Source: a virus. Taken from it: DNA of 47,264 nucleotides. Below the pieces are notes generated by a model, which did no database searches, had not been told where the DNA came from, and saw only the letters and a list, made by a program, of their open reading frames with translations. The stretch covers positions 1-47,264 of IMG/VR virus record IMGVR_UViG_3300043408_000038. One strand, written 5' to 3'. Shown here piece by piece: positions 14,005 through 20,367 of this stretch; the first letter of the stretch is position 1, and every line of letters starts with the position of its first letter. The translations under genes were made by a program, and so were the position numbers.

Positions 14005-14110
14005 TGTGCGTAAAGTTGTTGAAATTCTGTTAGCAAGCTGTGCATAACCCTGTGGATAGTGCTTTTTGTACTAAATAAAGATTTTCTAAAGAAAATAAAA
14101 AAAAGAAAAA
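14005..14110. other. candidate replication origin: DnaA-like boxes plus AT-rich tract
   Basis: TGTGCGTAA (14005-14013), TGTGCATAA (14039-14047, the complement of TTATGCACA, matching TTATNCACA) and TGTGGATAG (14051-14059, one mismatch). The last two are spaced 12 bp apart on the same face. An A/T-rich tract ending in runs of A follows. The position between the divergent arms is typical for an origin. No experimental support; T7-type replisomes do not need DnaA. Confidence 0.4.
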
Positions 14111-14416
14111 CTACCTTGGTTAACCTGCTTAGTTTTTAAGCAATACTTCACAAACCTTCAAAAGCTCTTTAAACGCCCTACAAGGCTTTATTTGTATTTA
14201 GGCTACCTCGGTATCAACCAAGGCTAGAAAACCTGCTGTAGAGCTTTCTGATGCGTTTTAGAAGTATTCTTGAAGCATGTCAATACCAACAACCTTTGAC
14301 TTCGTAGAAAAGTTACTTCAGGCTTATGTTTTTCTGTTTGGCATTAGGCGTAGGCTCAACCTTAGTAGCTAAAGAAGTACTCTTGTACTAGCTAAAGATT
14401 TATTTTCTTGAATCTC

Positions 14417-14445
14417 TTGCATAAGGTTTGTATCTGTGCTACACT
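14417..14445 (+). promoter_or_regulatory. promoter TTGCAT-17-TACACT with extended TGC
   Basis: -35 TTGCAT (14417-14422), 17-nt spacer ending TGC, -10 TACACT (14440-14445). No ORF with an SD follows for over 370 nt, so it probably drives an untranslated RNA or a long leader for the rightward arm. Confidence 0.55.
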
Positions 14446-14451
14446 CAAGGC

Positions 14452-14720
14452 TTCGGACAGGTTGTTGTGACAGAACAGCTTTGCTTGTGCCAATTAGCAT
14501 TACGACCGTTAAGTGCGCCTTTGGGTGTTCTATCTTGCGGAAGGGGTGATTCGTTTGTCTAGCTTGGGCTACCCTGCGTTTTACTAAAGATAGATAGGCC
14601 GAGAAACTTCAGGGAGAAGTTCAGGTTAACTTACTAGCTTAAAGCTGTACAAAGTTAAGGCTTTGTATGGCTAAGGGCTAGTGTTGCCTAAAATTGCTTA
14701 GGGAGAATATATCTATAGGT
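14452..14720 (+). ncRNA. candidate structured RNA beside the origin
   Basis: It begins just after the promoter at 14440. Visible pairings include AACTTC-AGGGA-GAAGTT near 14607, and TTAACTT with AAGTTAA enclosing AGCT-TAA-AGCT near 14630-14660. There is also a CCTAA/TTAGG pair near 14690. The sequence is GC-richer than its AT-rich surroundings and has no usable ORF. Extent and family unknown. It may simply be a long 5' leader. Confidence 0.35.
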
Positions 14721-14792
14721 ATTAACTAAAGGTTATAACCTAAGTATAGTTAAAATTAATGAAGTAAATGAGTAAAGACTCTCAAACTTTGC

Positions 14793-14798
14793 TACACT
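14793..14798 (+). promoter_or_regulatory. extended -10 promoter of the rightward early genes (TGC TACACT)
   Basis: TTTGCTACACTACAAG, 28 nt before the ATG of the 14826 gene, followed by AAAAGGAG. No clear -35. Confidence 0.55.
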
Positions 14799-14825
14799 AC
14801 AAGAACTTTAACAAAAGGAGTTGAT

Positions 14826-15035
14826 ATGAACCAAGTCAATACCAGCAAGCTATCTGCTCAGGCTTATCACAAGAAGAAATCCCAAGAGCATACATGGGTA
14901 TGTACTTATGTTGATAGCTTGAGTAATAAACAGGTTAAGTTTACTTGCAGCAATGCTATGAAGAAAAGCCATGAGATGCTGATGCAAGGTAATCAGCATG
15001 TTAAGGATGTTTGTTTTGTTAGGGGAGTTATGTGA
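14826..15035 (+). CDS. small basic protein, first gene of the rightward arm (69 aa)
   Basis: MNQVNTSKLSAQAYHKKKSQ, then TWVCTYVDSLSNKQVKFTCS. AAAAGGAG SD. Basic and soluble, no family recognised. It is directly downstream of a promoter, so probably among the first proteins made. Confidence 0.65.
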   Translation: MNQVNTSKLSAQAYHKKKSQEHTWVCTYVDSLSNKQVKFTCSNAMKKSHEMLMQGNQHVKDVCFVRGVM

Positions 15036-15157
15036 TACACACAACTACAATACTAGTTAGTGGTTTCAAAATAAATGACCTTGACCTACTGTGGATTCAG
15101 CTTGCTGGTTACATTGCACTAGCTATCTGGGTTTTTTGGAAGACAAAGAAAAGATAA
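15032..15157 (+). CDS. small single-pass membrane protein (41 aa), GTG start
   Basis: GTG overlaps the upstream TGA as GTGA, with an AGGGGAG SD 5 nt before. The sequence has a hydrophobic helix (LLWIQLAGYIALAIWVF, residues about 19-35) and a positive tail (WKTKKR). The topology would be N-out, C-in. Function unknown. Confidence 0.55.
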   Translation: MIHTTTILVSGFKINDLDLLWIQLAGYIALAIWVFWKTKKR

Positions 15158-15166
15158 GGAGTAACT

Positions 15167-15367
15167 ATGACTACCGAATATAAAGTAGGTGATTTTGTAC
15201 TTGTTCCGGCTATTGTTGTTGGAACGGGTCGATGTGGCCCATTCGCTCAAGAACAAGTTGTGGATTTGAAACTGTTTCATGATAGTAAAGATATAGATGT
15301 AAAGCCTACGCCTACTGTAACTTGTTATGCTACTAATGTCTTTAAGCCTGAGAAAGATCAGATATGA
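15167..15367 (+). CDS. hypothetical beta-rich protein (66 aa)
   Basis: MTTEYKVGDFVLVPAIVVGT, then QVVDLKLFHDSKDIDVKPTP. AAGGAG SD. The strand pattern suggests a small barrel (KOW/SH3-like), but no family is recognised. ATGA overlap with the next gene. Confidence 0.6.
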   Translation: MTTEYKVGDFVLVPAIVVGTGRCGPFAQEQVVDLKLFHDSKDIDVKPTPTVTCYATNVFKPEKDQI

Positions 15368-15621
15368 ACTCAAACCTAATCCTTGGTATAGCTTCAGAAG
15401 CTGAAGAGCAAGTATGCTTGACTCGTAAGTTATCAGACGGTTCAACAGAACGCAGTTGGAAACCAGAGAACTTTTACCTTAAGTTTGCTGAGTTATTGAT
15501 TCAGGACTTGATGCTGAATGTTCATAAGGTTCATCCAAGTAGTGTCAATAAAGATTCTTTCGGTGTATGGGATGTTCAACGAGAGATTCAGAATCGAATC
15601 AAAGAGAGGTATTTGCTTTGA
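15364..15621 (+). CDS. hypothetical protein (85 aa)
   Basis: MNSNLILGIASEAEEQVCLT, then FYLKFAELLIQDLMLNVHKV and WDVQREIQNRIKERY. The FAELLIQ / VQREIQNRIKE pattern resembles other small phage proteins of unknown role such as the 2631-2870 product. Confidence 0.65.
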   Translation: MNSNLILGIASEAEEQVCLTRKLSDGSTERSWKPENFYLKFAELLIQDLMLNVHKVHPSSVNKDSFGVWDVQREIQNRIKERYLL

Positions 15622-15845
15622 ACCTAGGTCAACAACCAAAAAGCAAAGCTATGCAGGATATACTTTGCTATCAAATACTCAAGGGTATTATCTCTCGTGA
15701 TATAGCAATACCAAGTAAGCAAAAATACCCTCATATAGTTATTCATCACTACACAGACAAACCAGAAGGTCTTCAGCTTGAGTACGAACTTAGACTGACT
15801 GACGGTACTTGTAAGTTCGGAAGATATTTTGTAAAGTCCGTGTAA
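15618..15845 (+). CDS. hypothetical protein (75 aa), TTG start
   Basis: TTG overlaps the upstream TGA (TTGA) with AGAGAGG ahead of it. Alternatives are ATG at 15651, or ATG at 15567 with a long overlap. MNLGQQPKSKAMQDILCYQI, then IIHHY-type strands (YPHIVIHHYTDK, LQLEYELRLTDGTCKFGRYF). No family recognised. Confidence 0.5.
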   Translation: MNLGQQPKSKAMQDILCYQILKGIISRDIAIPSKQKYPHIVIHHYTDKPEGLQLEYELRLTDGTCKFGRYFVKSV

Positions 15846-15862
15846 AAGTTCAAGTCTTGTGC

Positions 15863-15868
15863 TATACT
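15863..15868 (+). promoter_or_regulatory. extended -10 promoter (TGC TATACT)
   Basis: TTGTGCTATACTTCAGGCAT, then CGAAACACAAGGAG and the ATG of the 15897 gene. It is the rightward copy of the leader module seen before leftward genes. Confidence 0.6.
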
Positions 15869-15896
15869 TCAGGCATCGAAACACAAGGAGCTAACC

Positions 15897-16172
15897 ATGC
15901 AAGTTTATATTGACTACGATGATGATGTAACCCTGCATGTAGAGTGCGGGTGGTCTGGTAAGTACTTTGCTGGCAGTCGTGAAGAACCACCAGAAGAACC
16001 TGAGTTTGATATTCATGATGTTAGCTACAGTCTTGATAACCTGAAAGACCTAGATGAAGAAGAACTTGCGTGGTATAAACAATGCCTTGAGAAGTATCTT
16101 GATTCTGATAGGTTTTTCAAGGATGTAGAAGAAGCTGCAAGGAATCTTGCTTTTGATGATTATTATGATTGA
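15897..16172 (+). CDS. very acidic protein (91 aa)
   Basis: MQVYIDYDDDVTLHVECGW, SREEPPEEPEFDIHDVSYSL, DLDEEELAWYKQCLEKYL, NLAFDDYYD. About one third Asp/Glu. Such charge is known in phage DNA-mimic proteins (anti-restriction or anti-nucleoid), but no family match is evident, so this is only a suggestion. Own promoter and AAGGAG SD. Confidence 0.65.
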   Translation: MQVYIDYDDDVTLHVECGWSGKYFAGSREEPPEEPEFDIHDVSYSLDNLKDLDEEELAWYKQCLEKYLDSDRFFKDVEEAARNLAFDDYYD

Positions 16173-16182
16173 AGGGGTGGAA

Positions 16183-16491
16183 ATGAACAAAGATAAACTT
16201 ATTGAACTTGCTAAAGAAGCTGGTTTTGTTGTTGATGAAGATAGCAGGAAGCATCAACCTAATTGTATTGTGCATACGCATTATTTGATTGATGCAGAGT
16301 TGATGCGTTTTGCTGAACTTGTTGCAGCAGCAGAGCGAGAGGCTTGTGCAAGATTGATACAGCCGTTTGCCATTGGAGAGTACCCAGCATTTAGCGGTAG
16401 AGACGACCCCGTTGATCTTGCTCTGTGTGCCGCCGCCGAGCGCATTCGAACAGTGAGCAACGGACTGCGCAAGGCACTTGGAGGGGTCTGA
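16183..16491 (+). CDS. LVAAAEREAC-motif protein (102 aa)
   Basis: Start MNKDKLIELAKEAGFVVDED, chosen for GAAGGGG upstream. Contains LMRFAELVAAAEREACARLI, shared with the leftward 6048-6347 protein. The first half is AT-rich and the second half clearly GC-richer (DLALCAAAERIRTVSNGLRK), so the gene may be a recombinant of two sources. Confidence 0.7.
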   Translation: MNKDKLIELAKEAGFVVDEDSRKHQPNCIVHTHYLIDAELMRFAELVAAAEREACARLIQPFAIGEYPAFSGRDDPVDLALCAAAERIRTVSNGLRKALGGV

Positions 16492-16914
16492 ATGACTTAC
16501 TACCTACGCAACGCATGGGAAACACCTGACGGTACAATCATTGAAAGCAAGCATGGTTGGGACTATCGGGCTTATGAAGACAGTATCACCAAAGAATTCT
16601 ATATGTGCGACAGCATTGGTTACTACATTCGTACAAGCGTTAACGAAGTACCAGCAAAGAGCCTCTGTGTGACAACAGACGATGACTTTGAACTTCAAAG
16701 AGTTGTTAAATTTTGGGGTACTTATGGTAAAGACGGTAAATCTGAGTTACAATACATATCACCAGCAGATATGACACAACTTCATATCAAGGCTGTACTC
16801 AGGACTCAAAAGCAAATATCTCCTGAAGTAAGGAAAGTCTTTGAGCAAGAGTTGTTGTATCGTAAAGAAAAACGCTTAAATAAATTGAAAGGAAAGCAAG
16901 ATGATGTATACTGA
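16492..16914 (+). CDS. hypothetical protein (140 aa)
   Basis: MTYYLRNAWETPDGTIIESK, a beta-rich front half (KEFYMCDSIGYYIRTSVNEV) and a helical, basic back half (LLYRKEKRLNKLKGKQ). I recognise the ..DGT.IES.HRHDY/DYRAYED.. type start from phage genomes but not its function. It abuts the upstream stop. Confidence 0.7.
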   Translation: MTYYLRNAWETPDGTIIESKHGWDYRAYEDSITKEFYMCDSIGYYIRTSVNEVPAKSLCVTTDDDFELQRVVKFWGTYGKDGKSELQYISPADMTQLHIKAVLRTQKQISPEVRKVFEQELLYRKEKRLNKLKGKQDDVY

Positions 16915-17098
16915 TAAAGTTCTTAAGTTCGTAGGTGAACGTTCGTTTTCATTGCTGGATGTTACCTTGCTGCTGATTGTAGCCAAGTTGGTAAGTCTAG
17001 CTGATAACGCAACCTATGCTGTCTTGGTTGGTGTTGTAGGGTTCTTGCTGGCAGGTCTTGTCGGAGCATGGACTAAAGTTTATTTGTTGAAGGAATAA
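16901..17098 (+). CDS. small two-helix membrane protein (65 aa)
   Basis: Two hydrophobic segments (SLLDVTLLLIVAKLV at about 17-31; YAVLVGVVGFLLAGLVGA at about 39-56), short charged ends. AAAGGAAAG SD inside the previous gene. Size and topology allow a holin or superinfection-exclusion type role; neither is shown. Confidence 0.6.
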   Translation: MMYTDKVLKFVGERSFSLLDVTLLLIVAKLVSLADNATYAVLVGVVGFLLAGLVGAWTKVYLLKE

Positions 17099-17100
17099 TC

Positions 17101-17241
17101 ATGAGCGACATTGAACAATTCTGGCAAGCTATCGCTGCTAAAGCAGGTGATAATCGCAAGTGGATTGACCTTGCACCTAATCTACAACATGCTGTAATTC
17201 AGAGTGTAAACATTCTGATTCAGGTTTTGAATACTAAGTAA
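17101..17241 (+). CDS. hypothetical protein (46 aa)
   Basis: MSDIEQFWQAIAAKAGDNRK, then WIDLAPNLQHAVIQSVNILI. The LAPxxQxxxxQxxNxL pattern is frequent in small phage proteins. Starts 2 nt after the upstream stop with AAGGAATAATC as SD. Confidence 0.65.
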   Translation: MSDIEQFWQAIAAKAGDNRKWIDLAPNLQHAVIQSVNILIQVLNTK

Positions 17242-17249
17242 GGATTGCT

Positions 17250-17600
17250 ATGCTGACCGTGCAAGACTGGATTGATGCAGGATACAAGAAGTTTAAAGAG
17301 GTAAGGCATGTAAAACCTTATTCTGCTTTTGGATTGCAAAAGCTAGTACGTGATGATGTAGGTAAGCGTTATTACATTACAGTCTTTGTGTATGACCATG
17401 CAGATCACAAGGCTTCTGGTAGAATGCCAGAGACTATGCCTGACTTTGGTTTTACACCTGAGGTGCAATTCAGAGGTGAGTTGAATACAACTTGCATTGA
17501 GTTGATTATGCACGTAGATAGCACAGTCAAGGATGTAGAGATGCACTTTGATATAATGTGGAATGCTTTGGGTAAACCTTATTATGATACTTGGGATTAA
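17250..17600 (+). CDS. hypothetical protein (116 aa)
   Basis: MLTVQDWIDAGYKKFKEVRH, then KRYYITVFVYDHADHK and IELIMHVDSTVKDVEMHFDI. Alternating strands and an amphipathic helix; no family recognised. Contains the extended -10 sequence TGA TATAAT at 17552-17557 that could serve the next gene. Confidence 0.65.
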   Translation: MLTVQDWIDAGYKKFKEVRHVKPYSAFGLQKLVRDDVGKRYYITVFVYDHADHKASGRMPETMPDFGFTPEVQFRGELNTTCIELIMHVDSTVKDVEMHFDIMWNALGKPYYDTWD

Positions 17601-17610
17601 GGAGTAAATT

Positions 17611-17826
17611 ATGAACTATAATCAATACACACTAGATGAAATCGAACGAATCTTGTATATCAATAATGACCCTGCTCATGCAGCATTGAAGGTAATGCTA
17701 GAGCATGATCGAGAGGATTATGATGATGGGTATAGCTATGGGAAAACAGACGGGTTTGATGAAGGCTATGAAGTTGGTTATGACCAAGCTATTTGTGATG
17801 TTGGGGATGGTGTTGTTGAGGTTTGA
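17611..17826 (+). CDS. acidic GYxxGYDxG-repeat protein (71 aa)
   Basis: MNYNQYTLDEIERILYINND, then DYDDGYSYGKTDGFDEGYEV, GYDQAI. Repeated Y/F-x-x-G units at about 4-8 residue spacing form an amphipathic repeat common in small phage proteins. AAGGAG SD. Confidence 0.65.
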   Translation: MNYNQYTLDEIERILYINNDPAHAALKVMLEHDREDYDDGYSYGKTDGFDEGYEVGYDQAICDVGDGVVEV

Positions 17827-17851
17827 ACTAGCTATTTGAGGAGGCTGTTTA

Positions 17852-19504
17852 ATGGGCTATTTTAAAGCAGGAAAAGGAACGGAGTTTATGGAAAATACAT
17901 CTAAAGAAAAAGTCGAAGACATTTCAAAGTACCCTTTTTTGGCTTGCAAAGAGCGCGGTATCACAAAAGAAACTTGTGAACGTTTCGGGATTCGTGCAGG
18001 GCTTTCCCAGGAGGACGGGAAAACGATTGAAGCCTTCTATTTTCCATCTTATAGTAAGAAAGGTAAAGTTGTTGGTTACATGAAGCAAAATGTAACTCTA
18101 CCAAAAGAAGAAAAGGGGCATTGGACAACTGTTGGTGCTGTTACTATCGGCAATAAACTGTTCGGTCAGGATGTTGCAGAAGGTATTAACAGGAAGCACA
18201 CAAGCCTTGTCATTACAGAAGGGCAGTGGGATTCTGTCAGTGTCTATCAAGCCTTGGTAGATAACGTAAAAGGTACTAAATATGAAGGTATGGAGCCTTT
18301 TGTTGTAAGTATTCCATTGGGTACAGCAAATGCAGTTGAAGCCGTTCTACACAATGAAGAATGGGTGCGTTCTTTTGATTCCTTGTGTATTTACTTTGAT
18401 GACGATTACTGCACACCAGCAGAACTAAAAAAGAACGTACTTAAAGGGCACGAGGCGCGTGAAGCGATTGCAAATGCTTTTGTAGGTAGTGGTATTAGTC
18501 TAATGACTATAACACCAGCAGAGGGCTTTAAGGATGCTTCAGATTACATGCAGGCGGGTAAGTCTGAAGAACTTGCTAAGTTGGTTCAGTTTGGAAAGCG
18601 CCCCTACAGTGCAGAAAAGATTGTAAAAGCCAAAGAGATCAGTCTTGAAGAATTGCTCGAACCTCGCCCCGAGGGTATTTATGTAAACTCTTTCCCAAAA
18701 CTAATGGATAAGATTCACGGTTTTCGGGGTCGAGAATTGTGTTTACTAACTGCACCTAGCGGTGTTGGTAAATCAACTGTTCTTTCTATTTTTGCAGACA
18801 GTTTCGTATCTGCGGGTGAGAAAGTCGGTATGATATATTTGGAAGAAACTAATAAAGAGACTTTTCAACGACTTGTTGCATCTAAGCTAAAAGTCAACTA
18901 CTTGAAGTTTAAAGACAAGCCTTTGGAATGCGCTTCTATTGAAGATATTACGCAAGCCTATGACGAAATTGTTAATGCAGATAAACTTGTAATGCTTGGG
19001 CATTTCGGTTCACTTCCAGTTTCTGAATTGATGAGCAAAATTAAGCACATGCATTTAGTAGAAGGTTGTCGTTACATTTTGCTTGACCATTTGTCTATGG
19101 TTATATCTGGACTAGAAACTGATAACGAACGAAAACAACTTGATATTGTTATGACGGAGCTTGCAGCATTTTGTGCTGCGAATGATGTATGTGTAATTGC
19201 AGTTTCTCATATTAACCGAAGTGCCGCAGAGCAGTTTAAGCCACCAAAAGGGAAAGAGGACGAACCATTCTGGGTTAAGGTAACAAAAGAAATGATGCGC
19301 TCAAGTTCAAGTTTAGAACAACTTTCCTTTATTGTCTTGGGTCTTGAGCCGCAAATTATGCCGGATAGAAGTCGTGGCAATGTTCGGTTAACTGTTCTTA
19401 AAAATCGTCCTTGGAGTTATCTTGGAGTCTGTGACGAATTCAAAATAGATGAAAATACTTGGGAGGTATTACTTTCTGAAAGTGAAGCCTTAGAAGGTTT
19501 TTAA
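17852..19504 (+). CDS. T7 gp4-like primase-helicase without zinc domain
   Basis: 550 aa; start set by AGGAGG 7 nt upstream. Residues 25-110 resemble the N-terminal RNA-polymerase subdomain of gp4. TOPRIM: SLVITEGQWDSVSVYQ (Glu123) and CIYFDDDY (Asp183-185), then DASDYMQAGK. RecA-like helicase: Walker A LLTAPSGVGKSTVLSIFAD (303-309), EETNKETFQRLVASK, Walker B YILLDHLSMV near 410, and VIAVSHINRSA. It unwinds the fork as a hexamer and may synthesise primers. The N-terminal Cys4 zinc-binding primase domain of T7 gp4A is absent, as in the 56-kDa T7 form. Followed by a terminator and a homing gene. Confidence 0.92.
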   Translation: MGYFKAGKGTEFMENTSKEKVEDISKYPFLACKERGITKETCERFGIRAGLSQEDGKTIEAFYFPSYSKKGKVVGYMKQNVTLPKEEKGHWTTVGAVTIGNKLFGQDVAEGINRKHTSLVITEGQWDSVSVYQALVDNVKGTKYEGMEPFVVSIPLGTANAVEAVLHNEEWVRSFDSLCIYFDDDYCTPAELKKNVLKGHEAREAIANAFVGSGISLMTITPAEGFKDASDYMQAGKSEELAKLVQFGKRPYSAEKIVKAKEISLEELLEPRPEGIYVNSFPKLMDKIHGFRGRELCLLTAPSGVGKSTVLSIFADSFVSAGEKVGMIYLEETNKETFQRLVASKLKVNYLKFKDKPLECASIEDITQAYDEIVNADKLVMLGHFGSLPVSELMSKIKHMHLVEGCRYILLDHLSMVISGLETDNERKQLDIVMTELAAFCAANDVCVIAVSHINRSAAEQFKPPKGKEDEPFWVKVTKEMMRSSSSLEQLSFIVLGLEPQIMPDRSRGNVRLTVLKNRPWSYLGVCDEFKIDENTWEVLLSESEALEGF

Positions 19505-19508
19505 AATT

Positions 19509-19531
19509 AGCCAGCCTTGTGCTGGCTTTTT
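19509..19531 (+). terminator. Rho-independent terminator after the helicase gene
   Basis: AGCCAGC-CTTGT-GCTGGCT followed by TTTT. Perfect 7-bp stem starting 5 nt after the helicase stop. Confidence 0.85.
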
Positions 19532-19535
19532 AGCC

Positions 19536-19564
19536 TTGACAATAGGATACTACCATGCTACAAT
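19536..19564 (+). promoter_or_regulatory. full sigma-70 promoter TTGACA-17-TACAAT for the GIY-YIG gene
   Basis: Consensus -35 TTGACA (19536-19541), exactly 17 nt, extended TGC and -10 TACAAT (19559-19564). The best-matching promoter in the window, just before the mobile gene. Confidence 0.8.
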
Positions 19565-19588
19565 TTATTATTTAGTAAAGGGTATGCA

Positions 19589-20350
19589 ATGACAATTGGA
19601 ATATACAGAATCAGAAACACCATTAACAATAAATCATATATTGGTAAATCAAGAAATATAGAAAGACGTTTTGAAGATCACTTAAGAACAATGCGAAAAG
19701 GTCAGATTCGCAGGGGTGTAAATAGGTACTTAATACATGCTTCAAATAAATACGGCATTGAATCGTTTGACTTTGAAATACTCCAAGAGTTTCAGGAAGT
19801 TGACGAGGCAACCTTGGCTGACGCAGAGGTGTACTGGATGGATACCCTAAAAACCCTAGACAGAGGTTTTGGATACAATCTCATGAGAGATAGTTCTTCG
19901 TCAACTGAAATGACCAAGGAAGCTAGGCAAGCAATGTCTGCTGCCCAATCAGGAAAGAAAAACGGTAACTATGGGCATAAGTGGACTGAAGAACAAAAAG
20001 CAAGAATGTCTGAAATTAAGAAGCAACAGTTTACTGACGGTACTTATGACTTTATGAATACACCGGAGCACAGGGCATACTTATCAGCCTGCTCTAAGGA
20101 GATTTGGAAAAATACTGAAAAGAAGGCTGGAATGGCTCGAAAAGTTGCGGAGGTAACCAGCACACTGAGGTTTGAGCAGTACGATAAAAAGACTGGAGTT
20201 TTGGTTGGCACTTATGAAAGTATGTTAGAAATAACAGACAAGTACCCTGACTTTCATAAAATTGCTATTTACAGTGTTTGTAACGGTTGGAAAAAATCTT
20301 ACAGAGGCTTTATTTGGAAAAGTTTTGAGAAGTGTGCTATAATCCAGTAA
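19589..20350 (+). CDS. GIY-YIG homing endonuclease with NUMOD DNA-binding repeats
   Basis: 253 aa. MTIGIYRIRNTINNKSYIGK gives GIY (4-6) and YIG (17-19). Conserved Arg in RRFEDHLR; catalytic Glu in LADAEVYWMDTL; GYNLMRD closes the nuclease domain. A NUMOD3-like segment follows (GKKNGNYGHKWTEEQKARMS), then a C-terminal NUMOD1-like helix-turn-helix (YESMLEITDKYPD, AIYSVCNGWKKSYRGFIWKS). The start at 19589 is preceded by AAAGGG; the longer reading would begin in the promoter. A free-standing mobile gene with its own promoter, placed between helicase and polymerase. Confidence 0.92.
   Translation: MTIGIYRIRNTINNKSYIGKSRNIERRFEDHLRTMRKGQIRRGVNRYLIHASNKYGIESFDFEILQEFQEVDEATLADAEVYWMDTLKTLDRGFGYNLMRDSSSSTEMTKEARQAMSAAQSGKKNGNYGHKWTEEQKARMSEIKKQQFTDGTYDFMNTPEHRAYLSACSKEIWKNTEKKAGMARKVAEVTSTLRFEQYDKKTGVLVGTYESMLEITDKYPDFHKIAIYSVCNGWKKSYRGFIWKSFEKCAIIQ
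20338..20343 (+). promoter_or_regulatory. extended -10 promoter (TGC TATAAT) for the polymerase gene
   Basis: AGTGTGCTATAATCCAG lies across the last codons of the GIY-YIG gene, 25 nt before the polymerase ATG. It ensures polymerase expression despite the upstream terminator and mobile gene. Confidence 0.65.
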
Positions 20351-20367
20351 AATTATGAAAGGAATGT

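Larger units (their letters stand above)
13917..14785. other. gene-free divergent region between the two arms
   Basis: About 0.9 kb without a convincing ORF, separating leftward and rightward early genes. It holds DnaA-box-like sites (14005-14059), an AT-rich tract (about 14063-14110), a sigma-70 promoter at 14417-14445 and hairpin-rich sequence after it (14452-14720). The rightward early promoter lies at 14793-14798. A replication origin and a small RNA are the most likely contents. Confidence 0.6.

Noticed and set aside
17852-20367. T7-like single-subunit RNA polymerase to match the T7-type replisome
   Set aside because: No such gene in the window, and promoters are host sigma-70-like with extended -10 boxes.
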